Origin: Sphingomonas canadensis
Lineage (GTDB): Bacteria; Pseudomonadota; Alphaproteobacteria; Sphingomonadales; Sphingomonadaceae
NCBI RefSeq assembly: GCF_026013525.1
Contig: NZ_JAPDRA010000009.1
Coordinates: 62,001 to 126,000 of the forward strand
Direction of reading: 5' to 3'
Length of the DNA: 64,000 nt
In this document: positions 17,730-26,236 of the stretch, one piece after another
How the letters are laid out: each line of letters begins with the position of its first letter
Numbering within the stretch: position 1 is the first letter of the stretch
Notes under the pieces: generated by a model
What the model was told of the DNA's origin: nothing
The model's database searches: none
Seen by the model: the letters and a program-made list of their open reading frames with translations, nothing else
Position numbers and translations under genes: made by a program

Positions 17730-18158
17730 TTAGCCCGCGGCGATCAGGCCCGCCGCGGCGATGCCCGCCAGCGCGCAAAGCTCGTCATTATCCGAAGTAT
17801 CGCCGGTCACGCCCACGGCGCCCAACACCTCGCCCGCGTTGTCGATGACGATCACGCCGCCCGCCGCCGGGATCACGCCATGCTGCGAAAGCCCCCCGAG
17901 CGCGCCGACGAAGGTGGGCCGTTCGACCGCCATCGTCCCGATCGTGCGCGAGGAGACGCCGAGCGCCAGCGCGCCGCCAGCCTTGCCGCAGGCGATCTGC
18001 GGCCGCATCGTCGAACCGCCGTCGCCGCGCGCGAAGGCGATCAGGTGCCCGCCCGGATCCAATACCGCGACGCTGAGCGGCTTGAGCTTCAGTTCAGCCC
18101 CCTTGGCGAAGGCGGCGGCAATGATCTGATTCGCCTGCGCGAGCGAAATACGGTTCAT
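17730..18158 (-). CDS. GlcG/HbpS family protein
   Basis: The 142-residue protein shows the HbpS/GlcG pattern: an N-terminal ISLAQANQIIAAAFAKG helix, VAVLDPGGHLIAFARGDG, and VIVIDNAGEVLGAVGVTGDTSDNDE at the C-terminus. Members are small octameric proteins of uncertain role, some heme-binding, often encoded with catabolic flavoenzymes. It ends 13 bases from the convergent dehydrogenase gene and follows the FAD oxidoreductase gene on the same strand with a 25-base gap, so those two are probably co-transcribed. Confidence 0.85.
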   Translation of the reverse strand: MNRISLAQANQIIAAAFAKGAELKLKPLSVAVLDPGGHLIAFARGDGGSTMRPQIACGKAGGALALGVSSRTIGTMAVERPTFVGALGGLSQHGVIPAAGGVIVIDNAGEVLGAVGVTGDTSDNDELCALAGIAAAGLIAAG

Positions 18159-18183
18159 CTTGTTGTTCTCCGGAGATTCGGGG

Positions 18184-19683
18184 TCAGGCCATCTCGACGT
18201 TGAGGCCGCGGCTCGCAAGCGTCTGGCGCACTTCGGCCAGCCGGACCTTCGATCGATCGAGGTTCAGCCCGCCTTCCGCCAGCAGCCTGCGCACCTCGGC
18301 CACATCCACGCCGCGGGGGGCAACGCCATCGCGTACCGCCACCGCCGCGGCCGTGCCCGCTGCCTCGCCCATCGCGATACATTCGGGCATCAGCCGCACG
18401 CGCTGGTGCGCCTCGGCGTCGAACGACACCGTCTTTCCCGCGACGATCAGATTTTCCAGCCCGGCGGGCAGCAGGCAGCGATAGGGGATGCCGAGCAGCG
18501 CGACCTCGATCGGCAGTTCGGCCAGATCATGCCCCTTGCCGCCCTCGCTGCCGTCCGGCTTGTGCCGCACCCAGCCCTTCACATTGGGGCCGCGATGCAC
18601 CTTCAGCGCGATCTCGTCCTCGAACACCGCGCCATCGAAGATGTCGTCACGGTTCAGCGTATAGTCGCCCACGATCCGGCGGCTGTCGCGCACGCCGATC
18701 TGCGGCGCCATGTCGATCAGGAATGCCTGCTCCATCCCCGGGATGCGCCGGACGAAGGGCAGGAAATCGCGCGCTCGGCGGCGGCCCTCGATCTCCGCCC
18801 CGCTCAGATCCGCGGCATTGGTAGGATCGCGGTTGAGCACCTGAACCGCATAGAGATAGCCGATGCCGTTGCGCAGATTGGCCGGCGTCGCGCCGAAGAT
18901 CGAGATATGGTGGCCGAAGGTGCCGGGCAGGCTGCCCTCGCGCTTCCCCTGCTCCACCAGCGATTTCCAGCCGGTCAGATGCACATATTGCGCGCCGTCC
19001 AGCGCGTTGGCGGGCGTACCCCAAAGCTTGGAGAAATCGTCCGGATTGGCGCGGGCATGCTCCTGCATCCGCTGCCAATCCACCCCGCCCATCCGGCACA
19101 GCATCATCATCGGCTGCGGATCGGCTGGCGGATGCAGCGCCACCCCGGCGCGCGCCGCGACATCGGCGTCGCCGCTCGCATCGATCACGACATCGGCCAG
19201 GATCGCCTGGCGCCCGGACTTGTTCTCGACGATCACGCCGCGCACGGCGTTGCCCTCGGTCACCACGTCGACGACCTGGGTGTTCAGGAGGATACTGACG
19301 CCCGCCTCGACCAGCATGTCGAGCACACAGAGCTTCATCATCTCCGGATCATAGGCCAGGTTGAAATATTCCGGCAGGAACTCGGCCGGCCCCGCGTCGC
19401 AGGCGGCAAGCCGCTGCTGCAGCTCGCGCAGGATGCCGCTGATGTTCTCGCAGCTCAGGAATTCGGTGACGAACGACATCGGGCCGGTGCCGCCGACAAC
19501 CGAATTGCGCTCGATCACCATCACCTCGGCGCCGTTGCGCGCGGCGCGGATCGCGGCGGGATAGCCGGCGGCCCCCGCCCCCACCACCAGCACCTGCACG
19601 CGCGCGATCACCGGCGTCTCGCGCGCGGCCTCGACGATGGTTTCCCGGCCACCGGGGGCCGACTGAGTCGTTGCTGTTTCCAT
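18184..19683 (-). CDS. FAD-dependent oxidoreductase (PF12831-type), copy 1
   Basis: The 499-residue protein has an N-terminal VLVVGAGAAGYPAAIRAARNG dinucleotide motif, the family's RNSVVGGTGP stretch, VVIDASGDADVAARAG near residue 170, and a C-terminal LENLIVAGKTVSFDAEAHQRVR region with GEAAGTAAAVAV. This is the FAD-oxidoreductase group related to heterodisulfide-reductase-type flavoproteins; substrates of most members are unknown. Two further homologues lie at the right end of the window. It is divergent from a Rieske oxygenase across the shared 15-bp site, so the two may act on one substrate. Confidence 0.82.
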   Translation of the reverse strand: METATTQSAPGGRETIVEAARETPVIARVQVLVVGAGAAGYPAAIRAARNGAEVMVIERNSVVGGTGPMSFVTEFLSCENISGILRELQQRLAACDAGPAEFLPEYFNLAYDPEMMKLCVLDMLVEAGVSILLNTQVVDVVTEGNAVRGVIVENKSGRQAILADVVIDASGDADVAARAGVALHPPADPQPMMMLCRMGGVDWQRMQEHARANPDDFSKLWGTPANALDGAQYVHLTGWKSLVEQGKREGSLPGTFGHHISIFGATPANLRNGIGYLYAVQVLNRDPTNAADLSGAEIEGRRRARDFLPFVRRIPGMEQAFLIDMAPQIGVRDSRRIVGDYTLNRDDIFDGAVFEDEIALKVHRGPNVKGWVRHKPDGSEGGKGHDLAELPIEVALLGIPYRCLLPAGLENLIVAGKTVSFDAEAHQRVRLMPECIAMGEAAGTAAAVAVRDGVAPRGVDVAEVRRLLAEGGLNLDRSKVRLAEVRQTLASRGLNVEMA

Positions 19684-19685
19684 AT

Positions 19686-19700
19686 TACTGTCATATCGTT
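19686..19700 (+). promoter_or_regulatory. Operator-like site of the GntR-type family (copy 5)
   Basis: TACTGTCATATCGTT lies in the divergent region between the FAD oxidoreductase start (19683) and the Rieske gene start (19764). It differs by one base from the copy at 53218. Confidence 0.55.
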
Positions 19701-19763
19701 TGTTTGATTGCGATCAACCCGCGCCGATCGAAAATGCGACGCCGCCGGACAGGGAGAAGGATG

Positions 19764-21041
19764 ATGCTGAGCAGGGAGGATAACGAGCTGCTGACCCGGA
19801 TCGGCCCGGGAACCCCGATGGGCGCGATGATGCGCGAATACTGGTTTCCCGTCGTCCGGTCGGCAAAGCTGGAGGCGGGCGGCGCGCCGGAGCGCGTTCG
19901 TCTGCTCGGCGAGAATTTCGTCGCGTTCCGCAGCCCCGACGGGAGCGTCGGCTTCATCGACGAGGCATGCCCCCATCGCTGCGCGTCGATGGCGCTCGCC
20001 CGCAACGAGGAAGGCGGGCTGCGCTGCATCTTCCACGGCTGGAAGGTGGATGCGCTCGGAAGCGTGACCGATTGCCCGACCGAGCCCGAGGCGCGGCGCG
20101 AGATATTCGCCGCCAAGGTGCCCGTGCGGCGCCACCATGCGCGCGAGATGGCGGGCATGCTTTGGGTCCACATCGGCGGACGCGAAGTGCCGCCGCCGCT
20201 CCCCGATTTCGAATGGTCGTCGCTGCCCGCCGAACAGCTCCAGCCGCAGCGCGGCGTCATCCGCTGCAACTGGCTGCAGGCGCTGGAGGCGACGCTGGAT
20301 TCGGCGCATGTCGGCTTCCTCCACTCGCGCGACGGCGCGCTGCGCGGCACCCGGGGCCAGCGCTCCGAATCCACCTTCATGCGCACCCACAAGACGCCGC
20401 GCTTCGAATTCGAGGTGCGCCCCTATGGCTTTCGCGAGGCCGCGATCCGCGATCTGCCGGACGGCGAATGCTACACCCGCATCCGCGAGGTGGTTCTCCC
20501 CAATTATTCCATGATCCCGCGCCTGCCCGGGCACACCGGCGTCACCGTGATCTCCGTCCCGATCGACGACGAAGCGGTGATCCAATGGTATCTGCGCTTC
20601 GACATGGACCGGCCGATCGATCCGCAGGCCTATCTGGAGTTCGGCTCGGACTCGCTCGATCCGGACTATTTCAATTCGGACATGGGCGATGCCGGCAACA
20701 TGTGGCACCAGGACCGCGAGGCGATGAAGGCGGGGCACTGGAGCGGCATCGTCGGCCGGACGAACGCCTATGAGGACTTCATCGTACAGGAATCGATGGG
20801 GCCGATCGTCGATCGCAGCCGCGAGTTCCTGGGCGCCGCCGACGTGGTGATCTCGCTCGCACGGCGCCAGTTGCTCCAGGCGGTGAAGGCGCATCGCGAG
20901 GAAGGCATCGTGCCGTTCCTGGGCCGCGAGCCGCGGCTGGGCGCCCTGCGCGCGCTTTCCGCCACCTATCCCCAGGGCGAGGACTGGAAGCGGATCGACG
21001 CCTTCAATCCGCCGGAGATGGCCTGGGCCGGCGCGGAATGA
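19764..21041 (+). CDS. Rieske non-heme iron oxygenase alpha subunit (LigXa/phthalate-dioxygenase type), copy 1
   Basis: The 425-residue oxygenase has the Rieske [2Fe-2S] ligands Cys69, His71, Cys88 and His91, and a mononuclear iron triad motif Asp179-x2-His182-x4-His187 (DSAHVGFLH). The N-terminus (MLSREDNELLTRIGPGTPMG) is the signature of the group that includes O-demethylases of lignin aromatics and phthalate dioxygenase. The start at 19764 fits this signature and a GGGAGAAGG ribosome binding site; 19761 is the alternative. No ferredoxin or reductase gene is adjacent; the only reductase in the window is at 60050. The substrate is unknown; O-demethylation or ring hydroxylation are both possible. 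Confidence 0.88.
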   Translation: MLSREDNELLTRIGPGTPMGAMMREYWFPVVRSAKLEAGGAPERVRLLGENFVAFRSPDGSVGFIDEACPHRCASMALARNEEGGLRCIFHGWKVDALGSVTDCPTEPEARREIFAAKVPVRRHHAREMAGMLWVHIGGREVPPPLPDFEWSSLPAEQLQPQRGVIRCNWLQALEATLDSAHVGFLHSRDGALRGTRGQRSESTFMRTHKTPRFEFEVRPYGFREAAIRDLPDGECYTRIREVVLPNYSMIPRLPGHTGVTVISVPIDDEAVIQWYLRFDMDRPIDPQAYLEFGSDSLDPDYFNSDMGDAGNMWHQDREAMKAGHWSGIVGRTNAYEDFIVQESMGPIVDRSREFLGAADVVISLARRQLLQAVKAHREEGIVPFLGREPRLGALRALSATYPQGEDWKRIDAFNPPEMAWAGAE

Positions 21042-21058
21042 CCCGCGCCGCGCCGCAA

Positions 21059-21077
21059 TTGTAGACTGAGTAAACAA
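21059..21077 (+). promoter_or_regulatory. 19-bp operator-like site, copy 1
   Basis: TTGTAGACTGAGTAAACAA, an imperfect palindrome (TTGT..ACT.AGT..ACAA), lies between the Rieske gene and the MFS transporter gene, 141 bases before the transporter start. The identical 19-mer occurs at 36437 before the ligZ-like gene. Confidence 0.65.
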
Positions 21078-21217
21078 AATCGCTTGCTGGCGGAAAGCGC
21101 GTTGGGATAGCCTCCGGTCCGGACGACGGCGTCGATCCGGCGGGGGGCCGCGCGCCATCCCCTCCCGGAAATGAGAGCGCCGCGAAAGGGCCGGTCGCGC
21201 CCCGCGGAGGATAAGCC

Positions 21218-22489
21218 ATGTTCAATTTCGACGCCGCGTTCCGGGCGGAGTTCCGCACGAGCTGGGCGGTGCTGCTGATCGCCTTCTGTACCTTCCTGTT
21301 CGGCTTTTCGGCCCCGGCCTATGTCCTCCCCTTCGTCTTTCCGGAGGTGATCGAACATTTCGGATGGACCCGCGAACAGGCGATGTTGCTGGCGTCGTCC
21401 AAATATGCCGTGGGTGCGATCTGCGCGCTGGTCGTGGGGCGGTTCGTCGATCGCACGGGCGTCTGGCTGGCGCTGGTGGTCAACGTGTCGCTGGGCGGCA
21501 TCGCGCTGCTCAGCTTCCTGTGGATCCAGTCGCTCACCGCCTATTACGCGCTCGGAATCCTGCTGGGCTTCGCCTCGGGCGGTACGATGGTGGCGCTGAA
21601 GGTGCTGATCTCGCGCGCCTTCCACCATTCGCAGGCGACCGCGATGGGCGTCGCGCTCATGGGGTCCGTGGCGGGATCGGTGGTACTGCCCTTTGCGATC
21701 GGCGGAGCGATCGACGCCTTTGGCTGGCGCGCGGGTATCGCCTGGATGTCCGCCGGCATCTGGCTGGCGGCGGTTCCGATGCTGGTGTTCGGCCTGCTCT
21801 CGCCGCGGATGGCGTTCGGCCGCCGCGAGGATGCGACGCAGGCCGAACGCGCGACGGGCGCCGCGGAGCGTAGCGAAACGCTGCGCCGCGTGATGCGCGA
21901 GCCGCGCTTCTGGCTGATCGGCACCGCGGTTTTCCTGGTGGCGCTGGTCGATCAGGCGTTCACCCAGCATCAGGTGCTGATCTACAGCGATGCCGGAATC
22001 AGCCGCACCTGGATGGAGATCGGCGTCAGCACGATCGGCGTGGCGGGGATCGTCACCCGCCTGATCGTCGGCAACATCTTGGACGCGACATCGAACCGCG
22101 GGCTGGCGGTGCTGTGGTGGCTGCTCAGCCTGTCGGTGCTGATGGCGTTCGCGCTGGCCAGCCCGGTGATCTTCATCGCCTATATCCTGTTCCGCGCGAT
22201 GGGGCATTCGGCGGTGCTGCTCGACACTATCACCATGACCAAGCACGTGTGGGGCAAATCGGCGCAGCTTGGCACATTGCTGGGCATCTACACCGCCTTC
22301 GTCAGCGCCGGCTTTGCGGTCGGTCCGTGGCTGATGGGCTGGCTGCACGACGTCTCCGGCTCGTACGGCCCGGCCTATATCCTGTTCGCGATCATCCCAG
22401 TCGTGGCGTCGCTGCTGATCTGGCGGGTCGAACCGGTGTTCTGGAAGCAGCTCCGCGCCAGCCGGAGCGAGGCTGGTCCGGCGGCCTGA
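21218..22489 (+). CDS. MFS transporter, aromatic acid type
   Basis: The 423-residue protein has 12 predicted membrane helices in two halves with a central polar loop of about 35 residues (after GLLSPRMAFG), and short conserved loops such as GRFVDRTG between helices 2 and 3. It belongs to the monocarboxylate-type MFS group that contains aromatic acid uptake carriers in sphingomonads. A GGAGGATAAGCC ribosome binding site precedes the start. An operator-like 19-mer shared with the ligZ-like gene lies upstream, which suggests co-regulation with dehydrodivanillate breakdown. Confidence 0.88.
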   Translation: MFNFDAAFRAEFRTSWAVLLIAFCTFLFGFSAPAYVLPFVFPEVIEHFGWTREQAMLLASSKYAVGAICALVVGRFVDRTGVWLALVVNVSLGGIALLSFLWIQSLTAYYALGILLGFASGGTMVALKVLISRAFHHSQATAMGVALMGSVAGSVVLPFAIGGAIDAFGWRAGIAWMSAGIWLAAVPMLVFGLLSPRMAFGRREDATQAERATGAAERSETLRRVMREPRFWLIGTAVFLVALVDQAFTQHQVLIYSDAGISRTWMEIGVSTIGVAGIVTRLIVGNILDATSNRGLAVLWWLLSLSVLMAFALASPVIFIAYILFRAMGHSAVLLDTITMTKHVWGKSAQLGTLLGIYTAFVSAGFAVGPWLMGWLHDVSGSYGPAYILFAIIPVVASLLIWRVEPVFWKQLRASRSEAGPAA

Positions 22490-22500
22490 GCCCGAACGCA

Positions 22501-22538
22501 GATCGGGCGGCCATCCCCTGGAGGACGGCCGCCCGATC
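22501..22538. terminator. Strong hairpin between convergent genes
   Basis: GATCGGGCGGCC (22501-22512) and GGCCGCCCGATC (22527-22538) are a perfect 12-bp inverted repeat with a 14-base loop. It lies between the MFS gene and the hydratase-lyase gene, which converge on it. No long U-tract follows in either direction, so it may work as a bidirectional terminator of moderate strength. Confidence 0.7.
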
Positions 22539-22558
22539 CGGTCTTCCTGGATTCCGGC

Positions 22559-23398
22559 TCATGCCTCTTCGACGCGCCGGTATCCTTCCAGGCCCGGACG
22601 ATAAGACTTGTCGTCCAGGAACTGCGACATGCCCTTGCTGCGGCCGCGCTCGGGATCGGAAGCCGCCGCGGATGCCGCCATCGCGCCCAGCATCGCCTCA
22701 GACGTATCCCAGTCCAGGCTTTCGACGAACTTGAACGCCGACTTGGCGTGACGAAGCACGGTGGGATTCTTGCTGAGCAGCGTGCGCGCCAGCGTCTCGG
22801 TGGCGGCGCGCAGTTCGGCGAGCGGGACGGAACGGTTGACCAGCCCCATCTCGGCCGCCTTCTGTCCGCCGAACGGCTCGCCGGTCATGATGTACCACAG
22901 CGAATCGCGGTGGTTCATCACCTGCGCCACCGCGCGGGTGACGTTGCCGGCGGGGATGATCCCCCAGTTGATCTCCGAAAGGCCGAAGGTCGCCTCATCG
23001 GCGGCGATCGCCAGATCGCAGGCGACCAGCGGCGTGAAGGCACCGCCGAAGCACCAGCCGTTCACCATCGCGATCGTCGGCTTCGGATAGTGCATCAGCC
23101 GGCGCCACATCCAGTCGGTGGCCGCGCGGCGATAGCGCGCCTGGACGACGGCCGACATGCCCTGCGTCTCGCGGAAATATTCCTTCAGGTCCATGCCGGC
23201 CGAAAAGGCCTCGCCCTCGCCCGAAAACACGATCACGCCGACGTCCTCGCGCAGCTCGAGCTGGTCGAGCACCTGCATCATCTCGCGGTTGACCGTCGGG
23301 CTCATCGCATTGCGCTTCGCCGGGCGGTTCAGCAGCACCCAGGCGATGCCGTCGTCGATATCGACCTTCACGGTTTCGAAGGAGAATTCACTCGTCAT
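22559..23398 (-). CDS. Hydroxycinnamoyl-CoA hydratase-lyase family crotonase (FerB/HCHL-like)
   Basis: The 279-residue crotonase resembles hydroxycinnamoyl-CoA hydratase-lyase (vanillin-forming from feruloyl-CoA) through most of its length: NRPAKRNAMSPTVNREM, GMDLKEYFRE, NGWCFGGAFTPLVACDLA, FGLSEINWGI and the C-terminal FLDDKS. The catalytic Glu143 (here Glu142) and Tyr75 (here Tyr74) are kept, but Ser123 is Thr122 and the substrate-binding Tyr239 is Gly238, so the substrate may differ from ferulate. It overlaps the MarR gene by 11 bases and should be co-transcribed with it. A ferA-type CoA ligase is 18 kb away at 41876. Confidence 0.82.
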   Translation of the reverse strand: MTSEFSFETVKVDIDDGIAWVLLNRPAKRNAMSPTVNREMMQVLDQLELREDVGVIVFSGEGEAFSAGMDLKEYFRETQGMSAVVQARYRRAATDWMWRRLMHYPKPTIAMVNGWCFGGAFTPLVACDLAIAADEATFGLSEINWGIIPAGNVTRAVAQVMNHRDSLWYIMTGEPFGGQKAAEMGLVNRSVPLAELRAATETLARTLLSKNPTVLRHAKSAFKFVESLDWDTSEAMLGAMAASAAASDPERGRSKGMSQFLDDKSYRPGLEGYRRVEEA

Positions 23399-23891
23399 TG
23401 CCCACAGGCTCCTTTCGTTCGAGTATCGCCACCGAGCGGATCAGGAAGCGGACCACCAGGTCGCGTTCCTCCCCGCTCAGCCCATCCATCAATTGCTCTT
23501 CCGCCCGGCGGGCCGCCGCGCTCACCTCGGCCAGGCCCGCGCGGCCGCGCGGAGTCATCGAGATCAGCGAGATGCGCCGGTTGGCCTCGCTCTCGCGGCT
23601 GGTAACCAGTCCCTTGGCCTTGAGCTGCGCGACCTGCTGCGTCACGGCCTGCGGCGTGACCCGCTGCGCGCGCGCCAGATCGGCGGCCGAACAAGGCTCC
23701 AGCCGGCGCAGGAACGACAGCATCGTATAGTCGCTCGACGTCATGCCATGCGCCCGCGTCATCTCATCGAGCGCGACCTTCGCGGCGGAATAGGAACGCT
23801 TGATAAGGTACAACAGCCTGTGCCGGGGCCAGATCGCCGGGGTCTCATCCGCCCGTCCAGCAGCGGTGTCGCGCGCGTGATCGCTGGTCAT
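23388..23891 (-). CDS. MarR family regulator (FerR-like)
   Basis: The 167-residue protein has a MarR winged helix (HGMTSSDYTMLSFLRRLEP, then CSAADLARAQRVTPQAVTQQVAQLKAKGLV and a wing with SEANRRISLISMTPRG) and dimerisation helices at both ends. In SYK-6 the regulator of ferulate catabolism (FerR) is of this type and is adjacent to the hydratase-lyase gene; here the gene overlaps that gene by 11 bases. GGAG lies before the ATG at 23891. A perfect palindrome sits upstream (23928-23944). The probable inducer is a CoA thioester, by analogy. Confidence 0.85.
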   Translation of the reverse strand: MTSDHARDTAAGRADETPAIWPRHRLLYLIKRSYSAAKVALDEMTRAHGMTSSDYTMLSFLRRLEPCSAADLARAQRVTPQAVTQQVAQLKAKGLVTSRESEANRRISLISMTPRGRAGLAEVSAAARRAEEQLMDGLSGEERDLVVRFLIRSVAILERKEPVGNDE

Positions 23892-23927
23892 GGAACGGCT
23901 CCGTGAGTTCGATATCAACCTTGTTTA

Positions 23928-23944
23928 TATCAAGGACCTTGATA
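23928..23944. promoter_or_regulatory. Palindromic operator of the FerR-like MarR gene
   Basis: TATCAAGGACCTTGATA is a perfect 8-1-8 palindrome. An overlapping weaker copy, TATCAACCTTGTTTA, lies at 23913-23927. The pair is between the divergent MarR gene (start 23891) and the LigW-like gene (start 24004), so the repressor could control both. Confidence 0.7.
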
Positions 23945-24003
23945 ACATTCGCCAACCGATGTCAATCGGGGATTGCCGGACAGAGCAACACAGGAGGGGT
24001 CCC

Positions 24004-25011
24004 ATGCGCCTGATCGCAACCGAGGAAGCCGTATCGTTCCAGCCGATCGTCGACGCGCTGAACGCGCATGCGCGCACCGACGACGACAGCCTGGACATGA
24101 TCCTGGTCCGCGACATCTATGGCGACAATGGCATCCGCAACGCGATGATCCCCCGCCTGACCGACATCACCGGCGAGCGGCTGGCGCAGATGGATCAGAA
24201 CGGCATCGACATGCACCTGCTGTCGCTCACCGCGCCGGGCGTCCAGATGTTCGCGCCGGACAAGGGGACGGAAATGGCGCGCATCGCCAACGACCTGATG
24301 GCTGAGGCGGTACGAGCCAATCCCACGCGCTTCGCGGGCTTGGGCACCTTCGCGCCGCAGGACCCGCATCGCGCGGCGCTTGAGGTGGAGCGCGTGGCGA
24401 ACACGCTCAAGCTGAACGGTCTGGTCATCAACAGCCACACCAACGACCGCTATTACGACGATCCCTTCTTCTACCCCGTGTTCGAGGCGATCGAGGCGAG
24501 CGGGCTGGCGCTTTATATCCACCCGCGCGCGCCATCGAAGATGATCGACAAGGCGTTCCGCGATTACGGGATGAACTCGGCCATCTGGGGCTATGGCATC
24601 GAAACCAGCACCAACGCGATCCGCATGATCCTGTCGGGCCTGTTCGATCGCTTTCCGAAGCTGAAGATCGTGCTGGGCCATATGGGCGAGGCGATCCCGT
24701 TCTGGCTGTGGCGGCTGGATTTCATGCACGGCTATGCCGCCACCGCGTTCGGCGGCGCGCCCAAGCTGAAGCTGAAGGTGTCCGAATATTTCCGGCGGAA
24801 CTTCGCCATCACCACCAGCGGCGTCGAGAACCACCCGGCGCTGCGCTACTCGGTCGAGGTGCTGGGGCCGGAGAATGTGATGTGGGCGATCGACTATCCC
24901 TACCAGCCGATGGCGCCCGCGGTGCAGTTCATAAAGACCGCCCCCTTCGCCGAGGATGTGAAGGCGATGATCGCTGGCGGCAACGCCGCGCGGATATTCC
25001 GGATCGACTAG
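24004..25011 (+). CDS. Amidohydrolase-family decarboxylase, LigW-like, second copy
   Basis: The 335-residue protein aligns with the LigW/gamma-resorcylate decarboxylase group: LIATEEAV (Glu7), SLTAPGVQ, INSHTNDRYYDD, YIHPR (His173), GHMGEAIPFWLWRLDFMH (His226, Arg237) and WAIDYPY (Asp297). These are the metal ligands expected for a non-oxidative decarboxylase. It differs from the copy at 15567 in its start and in the residues between Asp311 and the C-terminus, so its substrate may differ. A strong AGGAGGGGTCCC ribosome binding site precedes ATG 24004. It is divergent from the FerR-like regulator, whose palindrome lies in the shared promoter region. Confidence 0.82.
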   Translation: MRLIATEEAVSFQPIVDALNAHARTDDDSLDMILVRDIYGDNGIRNAMIPRLTDITGERLAQMDQNGIDMHLLSLTAPGVQMFAPDKGTEMARIANDLMAEAVRANPTRFAGLGTFAPQDPHRAALEVERVANTLKLNGLVINSHTNDRYYDDPFFYPVFEAIEASGLALYIHPRAPSKMIDKAFRDYGMNSAIWGYGIETSTNAIRMILSGLFDRFPKLKIVLGHMGEAIPFWLWRLDFMHGYAATAFGGAPKLKLKVSEYFRRNFAITTSGVENHPALRYSVEVLGPENVMWAIDYPYQPMAPAVQFIKTAPFAEDVKAMIAGGNAARIFRID

Positions 25012-25020
25012 ATTGGGCGG

Positions 25021-26211
25021 CTAGGACGGCCCGGCGGGGATTTCCGCCGGACTGCGCCACAGCAGTCCGGCGTCGAGTTCGGAGAGGTCGCGCGCGCCGC
25101 AAAGCCCCATGGTGCGGACGAACTCCTCCTTCAGCAGGTCCAGCGCATATTCCACGCCCGCCTGTCCGCCCGCGGCCAGCCCATAGAGCGGCGCACGCCC
25201 AGCCAGTACACCCCGCGCGCCCAGCGCCAGCGCCTTGGCGATGTCGCTGCCGCGGCGGACGCCGCTGTCCACCAGCACCTCGGCCCGTCCGGAAACCGCC
25301 GCGACGACATCGGGAAGCGCCTCAAGCGTCGCCGCCGCGCAATCCAGGCTGCGGCCGCCATGGTTCGAAACCACGATGCCGTCCACGCCCAGGGCGACCG
25401 CCCGCTCCGCGTCATCGGGACGCAACAGCCCCTTGAGCACGAAGCGGCCGGGCCAGCCGTCGCGCATCCGCGCGACCTCGTCCCAGGTGAGCGAATCCCC
25501 CCGGAATCGCGCGCGCGGCGCCGCCTCCCGGGTCACGGCGTGCGCCAGCGGCCGTGGCAGGTTCGCCTGGGCGGGCATCCCGCCCTCGCGCAGGTATCGC
25601 AGCATCACGGCGGTGAACCAGCGCGGATGCGACAGGATATCGGCGGCATTGCCGAAGCCCAGGCGGAACGGCGAGGCGAAACCGTTGCGGCGGTTATACT
25701 CGCGGTTCGGGGATACCGGGATGTCGGCGGTCACGACGAGCGCCTCGCAACCCGCGGCGCGAGCGCGTTCGACGACGGCCATCGACAGCGAACGGTCCTC
25801 CCACAGATAGAGCTGGAACCACAGCCGCCCGCCCGCGCGGCAGATCTGCTCCACCTCCATGTTGCTGGCGGAGGATATGGCGAAGGGCACGCCCGCCGCA
25901 GCCGCAGCCCGGGCAAGCAGCAGATCGCCATGATGGCGCACCATCCCCGCCCCGCCCGTGGGCGCGACCGCGAGCGGAAAGGCGGCGGGACCGCCGAGCA
26001 GTTCGCCAGCCGGATCTGCACGCGATACGTCGCGCAGCACGCGGGGCAGCAGCCGCACCCGGCGGAACGCCGCTACGTCGCGCTCCAGGCAAAGCTCGTC
26101 CTCGGCGCCGCGATCGATGAATTCGAAAAGGCCGCGCGGCAGGAAACGCCGCGCGGCCTCGCGAAGATCATGGATATTGTGGCAACCGAAGGCGGCGGCT
26201 TTTCGCGTCAC
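25021..26211 (-). CDS. FMN-dependent alpha-hydroxyacid dehydrogenase/oxidase (MdlB/LldD type)
   Basis: The 396-residue protein has the FMN barrel signature: an N-terminal DLREAARRFLPRG helix, LAVAPTGGAGMVRHHGD, the active-site stretch VSNHGGRSLD near residue 278 and VLVDSGVRRGSDIAKALALGARGV near residue 308. Enzymes of this family oxidise 2-hydroxy acids such as lactate, glycolate or mandelate to 2-oxo acids. It lies ten bases from the convergent LigW-like gene and 25 bases from the MetE-like gene on the same strand. With the TPP enzyme at 27508 and aldehyde dehydrogenase at 29239 it fits a mandelate-like route. Confidence 0.85.
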   Translation of the reverse strand: MTRKAAAFGCHNIHDLREAARRFLPRGLFEFIDRGAEDELCLERDVAAFRRVRLLPRVLRDVSRADPAGELLGGPAAFPLAVAPTGGAGMVRHHGDLLLARAAAAAGVPFAISSASNMEVEQICRAGGRLWFQLYLWEDRSLSMAVVERARAAGCEALVVTADIPVSPNREYNRRNGFASPFRLGFGNAADILSHPRWFTAVMLRYLREGGMPAQANLPRPLAHAVTREAAPRARFRGDSLTWDEVARMRDGWPGRFVLKGLLRPDDAERAVALGVDGIVVSNHGGRSLDCAAATLEALPDVVAAVSGRAEVLVDSGVRRGSDIAKALALGARGVLAGRAPLYGLAAGGQAGVEYALDLLKEEFVRTMGLCGARDLSELDAGLLWRSPAEIPAGPS

Positions 26212-26236
26212 CGGCCGCCTCCGCGATGCCGGACGA

